Source: Candidatus Hydrogenedentota bacterium
GTDB lineage: Bacteria > Hydrogenedentota > Hydrogenedentia > Hydrogenedentales > CAILVY01
Direction of reading: 5' to 3'
Length of the DNA stretch: 64,000 nucleotides
NCBI GenBank assembly: GCA_029565395.1
Contig: JAKQOG010000201.1
Coordinates: forward strand, 1 to 64,000
Shown one piece after another: positions 1-6,452 of this stretch; within the stretch, counting starts at the first letter, position 1, and the number at the start of each line of letters is the position of its first letter. Position numbers and translations under genes: made by a program. Below the pieces are notes generated by a model. That model did no database searches. It was not told the origin of the DNA and saw only the letters and a list, made by a program, of their open reading frames with translations.

Positions 1-28
1 ATGGGAATTCTCCTTTCCGTTGGCGCGA

Positions 29-55
29 GTATAGCATATGTAACATATGCTATAC
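29..55. promoter_or_regulatory. 27-bp perfect palindrome, probable operator
   Basis: Two 13-bp arms (GTATAGCATATGT and its exact reverse complement) flank a single central A. The site is AT-rich with a short centre, which fits a dimeric repressor operator better than a terminator: there is no GC-rich stem and no T-tract. The gene it once controlled may lie left of the window or may have been lost, because the fragment that follows is itself truncated. Confidence 0.6.
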
Positions 56-604
56 AACCCACTTGCAAAAAATCCCCCGGCCCAAGGCAAAGGGGAATTG
101 TGCAGCTACGTCAGGCTGTGGTACCTTTTAAAACACGCTCTTACAGATCCAACGATTCTTGTGTGTCGATCGAAACCAGACCAGGCAAACGCACGCGATC
201 ACGTGGATGATACGAGTTATTTCTACCTTGGTTATGCTGTTTCCAATGAAAAAGAAGTTGCGGGCTTCTGTAAGGCCTACCGGGAACACATTGCGAAAGG
301 GTTCCCTTTCGATGAAGACCTGGCGACGCCAGCGGAGGATGGCATCAATGCGACCAATAAACTCTATCGGTTGCGTGAGGGAATCGAGCGATTTTATGTG
401 GTCGACATCAACGACCCCAGTGCCGCAAGCAAAGCGCAGAGAACACTTCCTGTTCTCATTGAACGTCCAGAGAATCATGAGCCCGTGGGCGGTAATGTGC
501 TGTTCTTGGATGGACATGTGGAATTCATTCCGTATCCCGGAAAATGGCCGATGACTGAAAGAACCATCACTGCTTTGCGGGAACTCGATGCCATGGGAAA
601 CTAA
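47..604 (+). pseudogene. 5'-truncated DUF1559/prepilin-like protein, C-terminal part
   Basis: The C-terminal two thirds resemble the large DUF1559/prepilin-like surface protein family of Planctomycetota, Lentisphaerota and Hydrogenedentota. From about position 140 the frame shows a Cys-containing TILVC segment, a YFYLGYAV segment, a REGIERF segment, and the family hallmark GGNVLFLDGHVEFI (H-x9-DG region) near the end. The usual N-terminal prepilin cleavage signal and hydrophobic helix are absent. The first 31 codons of the frame look unrelated, and no convincing ribosome-binding site precedes the ATG at 47. I read this as the surviving 3' end of a gene broken by rearrangement. It could instead be a small expressed relative, but the missing export signal argues against that. 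Confidence 0.6.
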
Positions 605-703
605 TCGAAGAGGACATTTCAAGGCTCGCAATATTTCCCGGCAGATTCTGTTCGTAGACGTCAAATACTCCTGAAATGGGAGAAGCCTCCTCCATTTTCC
701 TAT

Positions 704-769
704 TTACGATGACGGATCAATTACGCGGAACACATCAATAAGGACATTGGTGTCCACAGCGGTGATCAT
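704..769 (-). pseudogene. VapC/PIN toxin remnant (21 codons)
   Basis: Directly downstream of the AbrB/VapB-type antitoxin, and overlapping its stop in an ATGA arrangement, is an ATG at 769. It opens a frame reading MITAVDTNVLIDVFR, a textbook PIN-domain start with the first catalytic Asp in VDTNVL. The frame ends in TAA after 21 codons and no PIN sequence continues beyond it in the 100 bases before the neighbouring fragment. The remaining three acidic residues of a PIN nuclease are therefore missing and the toxin must be inactive. The overlap shows it was once translationally coupled to the antitoxin. Confidence 0.75.
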
Positions 770-996
770 ACATTCCCCCGCATTTCATTCAGGAGTTCAT
801 CCGTGGGCTTATTCAGTGTGAGACAGCCAAGCACCTGCGTTACAGAATCGGTTTGAGGGACTTTTTTCACTATCAGCCGTCCATTTTCCTCACTGAATTC
901 AAGAACAGTCCGCGGATGAATTCCCAGCCGGTCCCGAAGTGCCTTGGGGATGGTTACCTGTCCTCTATCGGTCACAATTGCTTTCATTGGATACAT
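766..996 (-). CDS. AbrB/MazE-type (VapB-like) antitoxin
   Basis: A 76-residue swapped-hairpin AbrB-family DNA-binding protein. The diagnostic segment VTDRGQVTIPKALRDRLGI lies within the first 25 residues, followed by the second strand (EFSEENGRLIVKK). The roughly 25-residue C-terminal tail would normally wrap and neutralise a PIN-domain toxin. A second in-frame ATG at 987 gives the commoner MKAIV start and may be the real one. The downstream toxin is cut to 21 codons, so this is an orphan antitoxin that can still act as a DNA-binding regulator. A CATAC-N11-GTATG inverted repeat just upstream is its likely autoregulatory site. Confidence 0.85.
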   Translation of the reverse strand: MYPMKAIVTDRGQVTIPKALRDRLGIHPRTVLEFSEENGRLIVKKVPQTDSVTQVLGCLTLNKPTDELLNEMRGNV

Positions 997-1006
997 TCTT
1001 CATTTA

Positions 1007-1030
1007 TACATACTTATATGATATGTATGC
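1007..1030. promoter_or_regulatory. Inverted repeat upstream of the AbrB-type antitoxin
   Basis: CATAC (1009-1013) and GTATG (1025-1029) are separated by 11 AT-rich bases and lie 10-35 bases upstream of the antitoxin start. The position suits autoregulation by the antitoxin dimer. AT-rich -10-like hexamers overlap it, but no convincing -35 was found. Confidence 0.4.
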
Positions 1031-1093
1031 ATATTTAAACTTACAACATTCTGGGATTAACGGCGAGTCAAGTAGTGCAAAAATTTTAGGCCC

Positions 1094-1122
1094 TTGACAT
1101 ACTTAGAGGTTCTCGGTATAAT
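1094..1122 (+). promoter_or_regulatory. Consensus sigma-70 promoter of padR with embedded operator-like repeat
   Basis: TTGACA (1094-1099) and TATAAT (1117-1122) are both perfect consensus, with a 17-bp spacer. Centred at 1109 is an imperfect 10-bp inverted repeat (ATACTTAGAG / TTCTCGGTAT, 7 of 10 pairs) that fills the spacer and touches the -10 box. Binding of the PadR product there would occlude RNA polymerase, so autorepression of a very strong promoter is the natural reading. The predicted 5' leader is about 20 nt and contains GGGAG before the ATG. Confidence 0.8.
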
Positions 1123-1149
1123 AACTATAGAAGACCGGGAGACGCATAC

Positions 1150-1485
1150 ATGGATATAGACAAGGAATTGATTGGGGCGAGCACGGGGGTGCTGGTGTTG
1201 TCGGTGCTGGCGAAAGAGGCAAGTTACGGATATCAGATAATCAAGCGGATGAATGATGAAGCGGAGGGCCTTTTTACCTGGCAGGAAGGCTCGCTTTATC
1301 CGGTGTTGCACAAGCTGGAGCAGGAGGGGTTGGTGCGGAGTCAATGGCAACAGGCGGAAACGGGCCGCCGCCGCCGGTATTATTACATCACCGCGAAAGG
1401 CCGGAACGCGTTAACGGCGCGCGCGGAGCAGTGGGGCGAGTTTCATCAGTTAATTCTGCGGTTGACGGAGGCGTCGCATGGCTGA
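1150..1485 (+). CDS. PadR-family transcriptional regulator
   Basis: A 111-residue winged-helix repressor of the short PadR type. It has the N-terminal LVLSVLAKEASYGYQI helix-turn-helix entry, the GSLYPVLHKLEQEGLV recognition helix and the basic wing (TGRRRRYYYIT), then a C-terminal dimerisation helix. Length and motif order match the family. Its 3' end overlaps the next gene by 8 bases, so the two are translationally coupled. PadR regulators of this kind usually repress a linked membrane protein or ABC permease. Here the partner carries a permease-prefix domain. The promoter region suggests autoregulation. Confidence 0.93.
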   Translation: MDIDKELIGASTGVLVLSVLAKEASYGYQIIKRMNDEAEGLFTWQEGSLYPVLHKLEQEGLVRSQWQQAETGRRRRYYYITAKGRNALTARAEQWGEFHQLILRLTEASHG

Positions 1486-2515
1486 ATTCCTCCAACCGGA
1501 AACGGAAGAGCGGATACGGGCGCTGTGCCGGAAGATCAGCGTCTCGTTCGATCTCGATCCGGAAATTCAGGAGGAATTGTACGGTCATCTCGAAGACAAG
1601 TTGCACGCTTATTTGAATGGCGAGGAAGTACTCACGGAAGAGGATGCGTTCATCCTCGTGCAGGAGCATTTTGGCAATCCCGCCATACTTAAAGCATTAT
1701 TCCAGAACGTGCATGTCTATGGGTACCACGTAGGATTCGCCCGCCGCCTCCTAGCCGCACTCACAGCCTCCTGCGGCGTCTTGATCCTGCAAAGCGTCCT
1801 CTTCTGTCTGATGACGATTGGGATGATTCAGTGGGCGGACATTTTTGGGATTTCCGACACTCTTCGGGTGTTCATAGCGGTTGTCATGGCGTCGATGCAG
1901 GTCGGCAGTATCATACTGATGGGCTGGGTGCTTTACCGTTGGCAACGGCGCATCGAACAGGGCGTCAGGCTGTGGTTCATCCGCTGGCCGTTCCCTGTGC
2001 TTATTGGCATTCTGCTGCTGCTGGGATTCGTGCAGCGCGCCATCCCTTTTGCACACACTGGCTCTCTCTTGAACATCCCCACCTATACTTCAGGCACCGT
2101 GTTGGCCTATTTATACTTCGTGGTGTGCGTGGAAACCTCGCTGGTGCTGGGGTGTTTGTGCTGGATGTGGTGGTGTGATCGTCCGCCGCGCACCGCACGC
2201 ACGCTGACGTATACGCTCATCGCCTGGCTCGGCGTACAGCTTCTAGGATTTCTCGTCCCGCCGGTTCAACTCTCCGTTCGTATTACCGAACTTGGCATTC
2301 CGTTCATGGACCTTTTTACCTATGTGAATATCGCGCAGGGCCCGCTGGCCGACAACTATCTGACGTGGTATCTCCGCTGGGAAGTGCCCAGCGTGTTTCG
2401 CATATACGCATGCGCTCAAATACTCGTCATGTGCGCCTTCGCCGGATATCTGAGCCGGCTGCTCTATCGATTAATCCCGCGTTTCCACGCGATGCCCATA
2501 AAGAGTCCGCAATAA
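1478..2515 (+). CDS. Permease-prefix-domain (HAAS-like) membrane protein
   Basis: A 345-residue protein partnered with PadR. Residues 1-80 form a soluble helical domain (acidic DPEIQEELYGHLEDKL, then EEDAFILVQEHFGNPAIL) of the permease-prefix/HAAS type seen behind PadR regulators. Five to six transmembrane segments follow, from about residue 88 to 335. Its ATG lies inside the padR 3' end. In related loci the prefix domain is fused to a MacB/FtsX-type permease. Here the hydrophobic part is short and lacks an obvious periplasmic MacB domain, so transport is not established. It is probably a membrane sensor or transporter controlled by the upstream regulator. Exact substrate unknown. Confidence 0.75.
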   Translation: MAEFLQPETEERIRALCRKISVSFDLDPEIQEELYGHLEDKLHAYLNGEEVLTEEDAFILVQEHFGNPAILKALFQNVHVYGYHVGFARRLLAALTASCGVLILQSVLFCLMTIGMIQWADIFGISDTLRVFIAVVMASMQVGSIILMGWVLYRWQRRIEQGVRLWFIRWPFPVLIGILLLLGFVQRAIPFAHTGSLLNIPTYTSGTVLAYLYFVVCVETSLVLGCLCWMWWCDRPPRTARTLTYTLIAWLGVQLLGFLVPPVQLSVRITELGIPFMDLFTYVNIAQGPLADNYLTWYLRWEVPSVFRIYACAQILVMCAFAGYLSRLLYRLIPRFHAMPIKSPQ

Positions 2516-2559
2516 CCTGTCTCGTCCGCTGAAAATTCAACAAAAAAAAAGAAAAGCTG

Positions 2560-2961
2560 ATGAAGTTCAAGCAAATCTTTCGCTGGATAACAATCATTCT
2601 TGTTTTTTCAGTGTGGAGCCTCATTTTTTTACTATTGGTGAAGGTTTTTCCAATCTTTGAGGAAATGTTCAAAGAATACAACAGGAAACCTCCGTTATTA
2701 TTCAACTTTATTGCAAACATAAGTCATTTCATGCAGTCTTGGTGGTCTGCGGTTGTTTTCGTTGTCGTATTCACATTGGCTGGATTCCGGTTTTGGCGGC
2801 AGCGAAAAAAAGCGATGGAAGAAGGACAGACCTATCGCATATTGGAGATTAAGACTTCTGTTTACATCCTTGCGCTTGGAATTTTCATTCTCATATTCAC
2901 CTACCTGGTTATGTTCTTTTCATTGTTGGAAATCCCCGAACTTTGCGCAATAACTCGGTAA
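2560..2961 (+). CDS. Small membrane protein, GspF-like segment (paralogue 1 of 3)
   Basis: A 133-residue protein with three predicted transmembrane helices (about 10-30, 60-80, 100-123). Between the first two is a segment (VFPIFEEMFKEYNRKPP, then a helix with HFMQSWW) that resembles the region following the first transmembrane helix of type II secretion/type IV pilus platform proteins (GspF/PilC). A complete GspF is about 400 residues with duplicated cytoplasmic domains, so this is at most a detached membrane hairpin. Two similar genes follow in tandem on the same strand. The GspF resemblance is pattern recognition only; function unknown. Confidence 0.6.
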   Translation: MKFKQIFRWITIILVFSVWSLIFLLLVKVFPIFEEMFKEYNRKPPLLFNFIANISHFMQSWWSAVVFVVVFTLAGFRFWRQRKKAMEEGQTYRILEIKTSVYILALGIFILIFTYLVMFFSLLEIPELCAITR

Positions 2962-3021
2962 TATGACATGTGCAAACGATCTCCAAAAGATGATGACCCA
3001 TTGAAAATCAGGGATACAGCT

Positions 3022-3420
3022 ATGAAGTACAAACGAACGTTTCAGTGGGCTGAATTCATTTTCGCATTATATGTGTGGACCATTATTATCTATTTTCTCC
3101 TATTTATTGTGCCTATGCTTGAATCAGTGCTTAAAGGATTCACTGGTGAATTCCCATTGTCGGTCATATTGATCATACATATGAGCCATTTCATGAAGTC
3201 GTTTTGGCCTGCTGTTATTTTTATTGGGTTGTCTATACTAATGGGCTTACATTTTTGGCGGCTGCATCATAAAGCAATTGCACGTGGCAAGATTACGATC
3301 CTGTTTGACCGTATCATCCCAGCATGTATCATCCTGTTTGGAATTTTTTTACTCATTTTTATCCTATGGAATCTGAAGTTACCAAAGTTTACTCTTGAAG
3401 ATTTTATACATAAACGATAG
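3022..3420 (+). CDS. Small membrane protein, GspF-like segment (paralogue 2 of 3)
   Basis: A 132-residue paralogue of the preceding and following genes. The ATG at 3022 is chosen because it aligns with the start of both paralogues (MKYKRTFQW, MKFKQIFRW, MKTLRTLQW); an upstream in-frame ATG at 2968 would add an unrelated charged extension. Three predicted transmembrane helices, the VPMLES segment, an MSHFMKSFWP helix entry and a short basic loop before the last helix follow the same plan. Spacing to the upstream gene is about 60 bases, consistent with one transcript. No catalytic motif is visible. Confidence 0.6.
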   Translation: MKYKRTFQWAEFIFALYVWTIIIYFLLFIVPMLESVLKGFTGEFPLSVILIIHMSHFMKSFWPAVIFIGLSILMGLHFWRLHHKAIARGKITILFDRIIPACIILFGIFLLIFILWNLKLPKFTLEDFIHKR

Positions 3421-3472
3421 AGCGTTTTTCTTTTGCAAAGATACTTTTCCTTTTAAAACTGAGGGATTCGAA

Positions 3473-3859
3473 ATGAAGACATTACGCACATTACAATGGG
3501 TTGAATTCTTCTTTGCGTTATTTGTGTGGGCTGTCGTATTTTTGATGCTTATACGGATAGTTCCTACCTTTGAATCATTTTTTAATGGGTTTGCGGGAAC
3601 ATTTCTATGGCCATTACCGACGGCAGGGTATTTTATGCAATCATGGTGGCCAGTGGTTTCTCTTATTGGACTGAGTCTATTGTCCGGATTACACTACTGG
3701 CGGTTGTGTCAAGAAGAGGGTACGCACGGTAAAATGTTTTTTGTATTTTATCGAATTATCCCAATAAGCACTATCGTGATAGGGGTTTTCGTGTCCATGT
3801 TCATCATGATCGCTCTTTCTAGACCAATTTTCTGTATGTGTGAACAAATAAACATATAG
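3473..3859 (+). CDS. Small membrane protein, GspF-like segment (paralogue 3 of 3)
   Basis: Third tandem copy, 128 residues, starting at the ATG at 3473 (MKTLRTLQWVEFF) to match its paralogues. It keeps the same three-helix architecture, the VPTFESFFNGF segment after helix one, and YFMQSWWP at the start of helix two. Sequence divergence between the three copies is high outside these anchors, so the duplication is not recent. It faces brnA across a gap of only 14 bases, tail to tail. Function unknown. Confidence 0.6.
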   Translation: MKTLRTLQWVEFFFALFVWAVVFLMLIRIVPTFESFFNGFAGTFLWPLPTAGYFMQSWWPVVSLIGLSLLSGLHYWRLCQEEGTHGKMFFVFYRIIPISTIVIGVFVSMFIMIALSRPIFCMCEQINI

Positions 3860-3873
3860 CAAATTGCCAAGCG

Positions 3874-4092
3874 CTACGATACCCACTTCATATTAAGTTT
3901 CTTTTGACTCAACGCGCAATCGCGCAAGTAGAAATTGATGAGATTTTGATAGGGCATGCCGAGTTCTCCGGCCAATGCCTTGAAATATTCAATGGTCGCT
4001 TTGTCCAAACGGATCGTAATAGGTTGTTTCAGTTGCTTGATGTAGGGGTTCTTCTCCCCTTTCATTTTTCTGAAGTCATAGTGATCTCTCAT
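3874..4092 (-). CDS. brnA: BrnA-type antitoxin
   Basis: A 72-residue antitoxin whose core (PITIRLDKATIEYFKALAGE, then YQNLINFYLRD) is the ribbon-helix-helix fold of the BrnA/CopG_antitoxin group. The ATG at 4092 is preferred because it gives the typical short basic N-terminus (MRDHYDFRKMKGEKNPY) and overlaps the brnT stop by 17 bases; longer upstream extensions run into the toxin's coding sequence. It should bind BrnT and repress the shared promoter. Toxin-first order is the normal arrangement for brnTA. Confidence 0.88.
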   Translation of the reverse strand: MRDHYDFRKMKGEKNPYIKQLKQPITIRLDKATIEYFKALAGELGMPYQNLINFYLRDCALSQKKLNMKWVS

Positions 4093-4381
4093 GGCTCTGC
4101 CTCCAATAGTCCCGGCTCTCTTTGGAATTTGCTTTACGGGCGGAAATGATGCGGATGATGGAATCACCAGCCTGGAAACAATGACATACCACAAGGACGC
4201 GCAGTTTCCAGCTCATTCCGAGCATCAGAAAACGATCTTCGTCGAGGGAATGGTCCGGGTCAAAGTATCGAAGGGCATTCTCATCGAGAAACACCGTTTG
4301 GGCCTCTTCAAACGAAACATCGTGTTTTCGCTTGTTCGCGCGATCCTTCGCCTTGTCCCATTCAAAACGGAGACTTTTCAT
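4076..4381 (-). CDS. brnT: BrnT-type ribonuclease toxin
   Basis: A 101-residue BrnT toxin, a RelE-fold ribonuclease that inhibits translation. Family signatures are the N-terminal FEWDKAKDRANKRKHDVSFE segment, the central ALRYFDPDH...EDRFLMLG block, and the C-terminal IIRIISARKA motif with the catalytic basic residues. The ATG at 4381 is chosen over 4396 because the predicted transcription start falls on it and the 4396 ATG lies inside the promoter spacer. There is no Shine-Dalgarno, consistent with a leaderless mRNA. It is followed by the overlapping brnA. Confidence 0.9.
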   Translation of the reverse strand: MKSLRFEWDKAKDRANKRKHDVSFEEAQTVFLDENALRYFDPDHSLDEDRFLMLGMSWKLRVLVVCHCFQAGDSIIRIISARKANSKESRDYWRQSHERSL

Positions 4382-4416
4382 ACATATATTGTACATATAG
4401 CTTGCCGGTATGTCAA
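4379..4416 (-). promoter_or_regulatory. brnTA promoter, leaderless, with repeated TACATATA boxes
   Basis: On the minus strand TTGACA (4416-4411) and TACAAT (4393-4388) are separated by 17 bp. The last base of the -10 is six bases before the brnT ATG at 4381, so transcription should begin at or within a base of the start codon. Two TACATATA direct repeats (4381-4388 and 4392-4399, 11 bp apart, on the plus strand) overlap the -10 box and start codon. One helical-turn spacing fits binding by a ribbon-helix-helix antitoxin such as BrnA. Confidence 0.65.
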
Positions 4417-4790
4417 CGGATAGTCAAGCTCACGGATGGACGAACTCTGTTCTTTCACATTCAAATCAACAACCTTTTCCTCACAGACAGGAAATGAATT
4501 CTTGTGATGGTAACGGCGCATTAAGACCTGAATTCCCGAATGCCTGGAGCAAACGGCCAAGCCGGTGTAGCTTGAGCTTTTAAGTGCTATTATACGCAAG
4601 ATCCCCGTATCCGGCAGGTTGCATTTTGCGGTCTTCTAGGGGGAAAATAGCATGGATTCTTTCTTTCGGTCCTATGGATGAAACCGGGCTGAGTCTAAGA
4701 ATATGGAATATATGCAGGGTGCCTTTGAGGGCACAAATTGATATTGTTTTTGAGGCATAACCATCGTTGTATAACCAAGGAGCAAGTAAC
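4417..4790. other. Gene-free interval before the first Gfo/Idh/MocA gene
   Basis: About 370 bases between the brnTA promoter and the oxidoreductase start. I see no coding signal, RNA gene or strong terminator. The last 20 bases hold an AAGGAG ribosome-binding site at 4777-4782, nine bases before the ATG at 4791. Confidence 0.6.
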
Positions 4791-6113
4791 ATGAGTATGA
4801 CCCGCAGAAAATTTCTGGGCGCTACGGCGTCGGCGGTGCTGGTGGCCGGCACGATGACAAAAGGACGCGTTTATGGCGCGAATGATCGCATCCGGGTGTG
4901 CGTCATGGGCCTGAATGGCCGTGGAAATTCACATCTTAAAGCGTATTCCAAGATTGACGGGGTGGAGATTGCCACGCTGTGTGATGTGGAATCGTCGCTG
5001 TTCAAATCCATCACGAAAAAGTACTTTGGCGGCAAAACACCCAAGGTGGAAACCGACATCCGCAAGGTGCTTGAAGACAAGGACATTGATGCCATCAGCA
5101 TGGCCACGCCGAATCACTGGCACTCGCTGGCGACGGTTTGGGCGTGTCAGGCGGACAAGGACGTGTATGTGGAAAAGCCGATGTCGCACAATGTGTTTGA
5201 AGGGCGCAAGGTGGTGGAAGCCGCCGAGAAATATAAGCGCATGGTTCAGCATGGCACGCAATTGCGCAGCAATCCCGGTTTTCAGGAAGGCATCCAACTG
5301 CTGAAAGACGGCATCATCGGCGAGGTGTACATGGCGCGGTGCGTGTGCTACAAGTGGCGGCCTGATATTGGCAAAGGCAAGCCCGGCAAGCCGCCCGCCA
5401 CACTCGACTGGAATTTGTGGCAGGGCCCTGCGCAGGAAAGGCCGTTCATGGTGAAGGAGAGCGATGAGACCAAGGGCATCTATGTGCCCTATTATTGGCA
5501 CTGGGTGTGGGATTACGGCAACGGCGATATCGGCAATCAGGGCGTTCATCAACTTGATGCCGCGCGCTGGGGCCTGGGCGTGACAACGCCGTACCGCGTG
5601 GCTTCCATGGGCGGCATGTTTCTCTGGGACGATGCCAAGGAAGTGTTTAACGTTTCATCGACGTCGTTCATGTTCAAGGGAGAGGATGGCAAGGACAAGA
5701 TGATGACGCTGGAAGTTCGGCCCTGGTGCACCAACGAAGAAGAAGGCGGCAGGGAGTTTGGCGTTATTTTCTATGGTTCCGAAGGCTACATTTCCTTCCC
5801 GGGTTATGAAAGCTATAAAGTGTTCAAAGGGCAGGATGGCAAGCTGGAGAAAGAGGGCAACAAAGGAAATGAGTTATACCATTACCAGAACTTCATTGAC
5901 TGCGTCCGGAGCCGCGACGCCAGCAAGCTGAATGCGCCGCCCATTGAAGGGCATCACTCCGCCGCACTCTCGCACTACGCATTGACCGCCGCGCGCGTCA
6001 ACCGTAACATGGAAATCGATCCGGCCACCGAGATGTTCAAGGGTGATGACGAAGCCAACAAATACCTCACCCGCGAATACCGCAAGGGTTTTGAGGTTCC
6101 TCAGCAAGTATAA
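4791..6113 (+). CDS. Gfo/Idh/MocA oxidoreductase with Tat signal
   Basis: A 440-residue NAD(P)-dependent sugar or inositol dehydrogenase-type protein. The start at 4791 follows AAGGAG and gives a twin-arginine signal (MTRRKFLGATASAVLVAG) ending near residue 30. The Rossmann segment follows (IRVCVMGLNGRGNSH), then the catalytic-site EKPMSHN at about residue 127 and GNGDIGNQGVHQLDAARWGLG in the substrate domain. The Tat signal implies export of a folded, cofactor-loaded enzyme, common for this family in Planctomycetota, Lentisphaerota and Hydrogenedentota, where many act on surface polysaccharide sugars or as GH109-like glycosidases. Substrate unknown. A GC-rich inverted repeat follows the stop. 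Confidence 0.92.
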   Translation: MSMTRRKFLGATASAVLVAGTMTKGRVYGANDRIRVCVMGLNGRGNSHLKAYSKIDGVEIATLCDVESSLFKSITKKYFGGKTPKVETDIRKVLEDKDIDAISMATPNHWHSLATVWACQADKDVYVEKPMSHNVFEGRKVVEAAEKYKRMVQHGTQLRSNPGFQEGIQLLKDGIIGEVYMARCVCYKWRPDIGKGKPGKPPATLDWNLWQGPAQERPFMVKESDETKGIYVPYYWHWVWDYGNGDIGNQGVHQLDAARWGLGVTTPYRVASMGGMFLWDDAKEVFNVSSTSFMFKGEDGKDKMMTLEVRPWCTNEEEGGREFGVIFYGSEGYISFPGYESYKVFKGQDGKLEKEGNKGNELYHYQNFIDCVRSRDASKLNAPPIEGHHSAALSHYALTAARVNRNMEIDPATEMFKGDDEANKYLTREYRKGFEVPQQV

Positions 6114-6130
6114 TATTACTTGAAATTCAT

Positions 6131-6164
6131 ATCGCCCGGAAGGCCTTGCCACCTCCCGGGCGAT
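6131..6164 (+). terminator. Inverted repeat downstream of the oxidoreductase
   Basis: ATCGCCCGG (6131-6139) pairs exactly with CCGGGCGAT (6156-6164), leaving a 16-base loop 17 bases after the stop at 6113. There is no run of T afterwards, so intrinsic termination is not assured. The hairpin may instead serve both converging transcripts. Confidence 0.5.
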
Positions 6165-6192
6165 GTTCAATAAATGCCAATAAATAACAGGC

Positions 6193-6438
6193 CTACAATC
6201 CCTCTGCGTCCTGGGAATCCAGATAGAGTGTGTCAGGACAAATATCTTGTTCATGCGGCCAGACCACAGTACCCATTTCGGCCCTAACTTGGCGAAAATA
6301 GTGTTCGTCCTGCAGTTCAGTAAAGACACCAAAATTCAACAATGGCCGACAGTCATATATGCCAACCCTTCCATTGGCGAAAACTATCTTCAGGCGGTAA
6401 TCACTCAAAGCACTCACACTTTTTACTCTCGGATTCAT
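6193..6438 (-). CDS. DUF2442 domain protein
   Basis: An 81-residue DUF2442 protein. The family signature is a short beta-rich region with LKIVFANGRVGIYDCRPLL, a central GVFTEL, and the C-terminal TVVWPHEQDICPDTLYLDS. DUF2442 genes commonly sit beside small toxin-like DUF4160 genes, but no partner is present: the gene lies 14 bases downstream of a large secreted protein on the same strand and faces the oxidoreductase at 4791. Biochemical role not established. Full length for the family. Confidence 0.85.
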   Translation of the reverse strand: MNPRVKSVSALSDYRLKIVFANGRVGIYDCRPLLNFGVFTELQDEHYFRQVRAEMGTVVWPHEQDICPDTLYLDSQDAEGL

Positions 6439-6452
6439 AAATTACTTTATAC

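Noticed and set aside
4378-4599. 73-codon minus-strand frame upstream of brnT
   Set aside because: Covers the brnTA promoter and repeats, has no ribosome-binding site and no recognisable motif.
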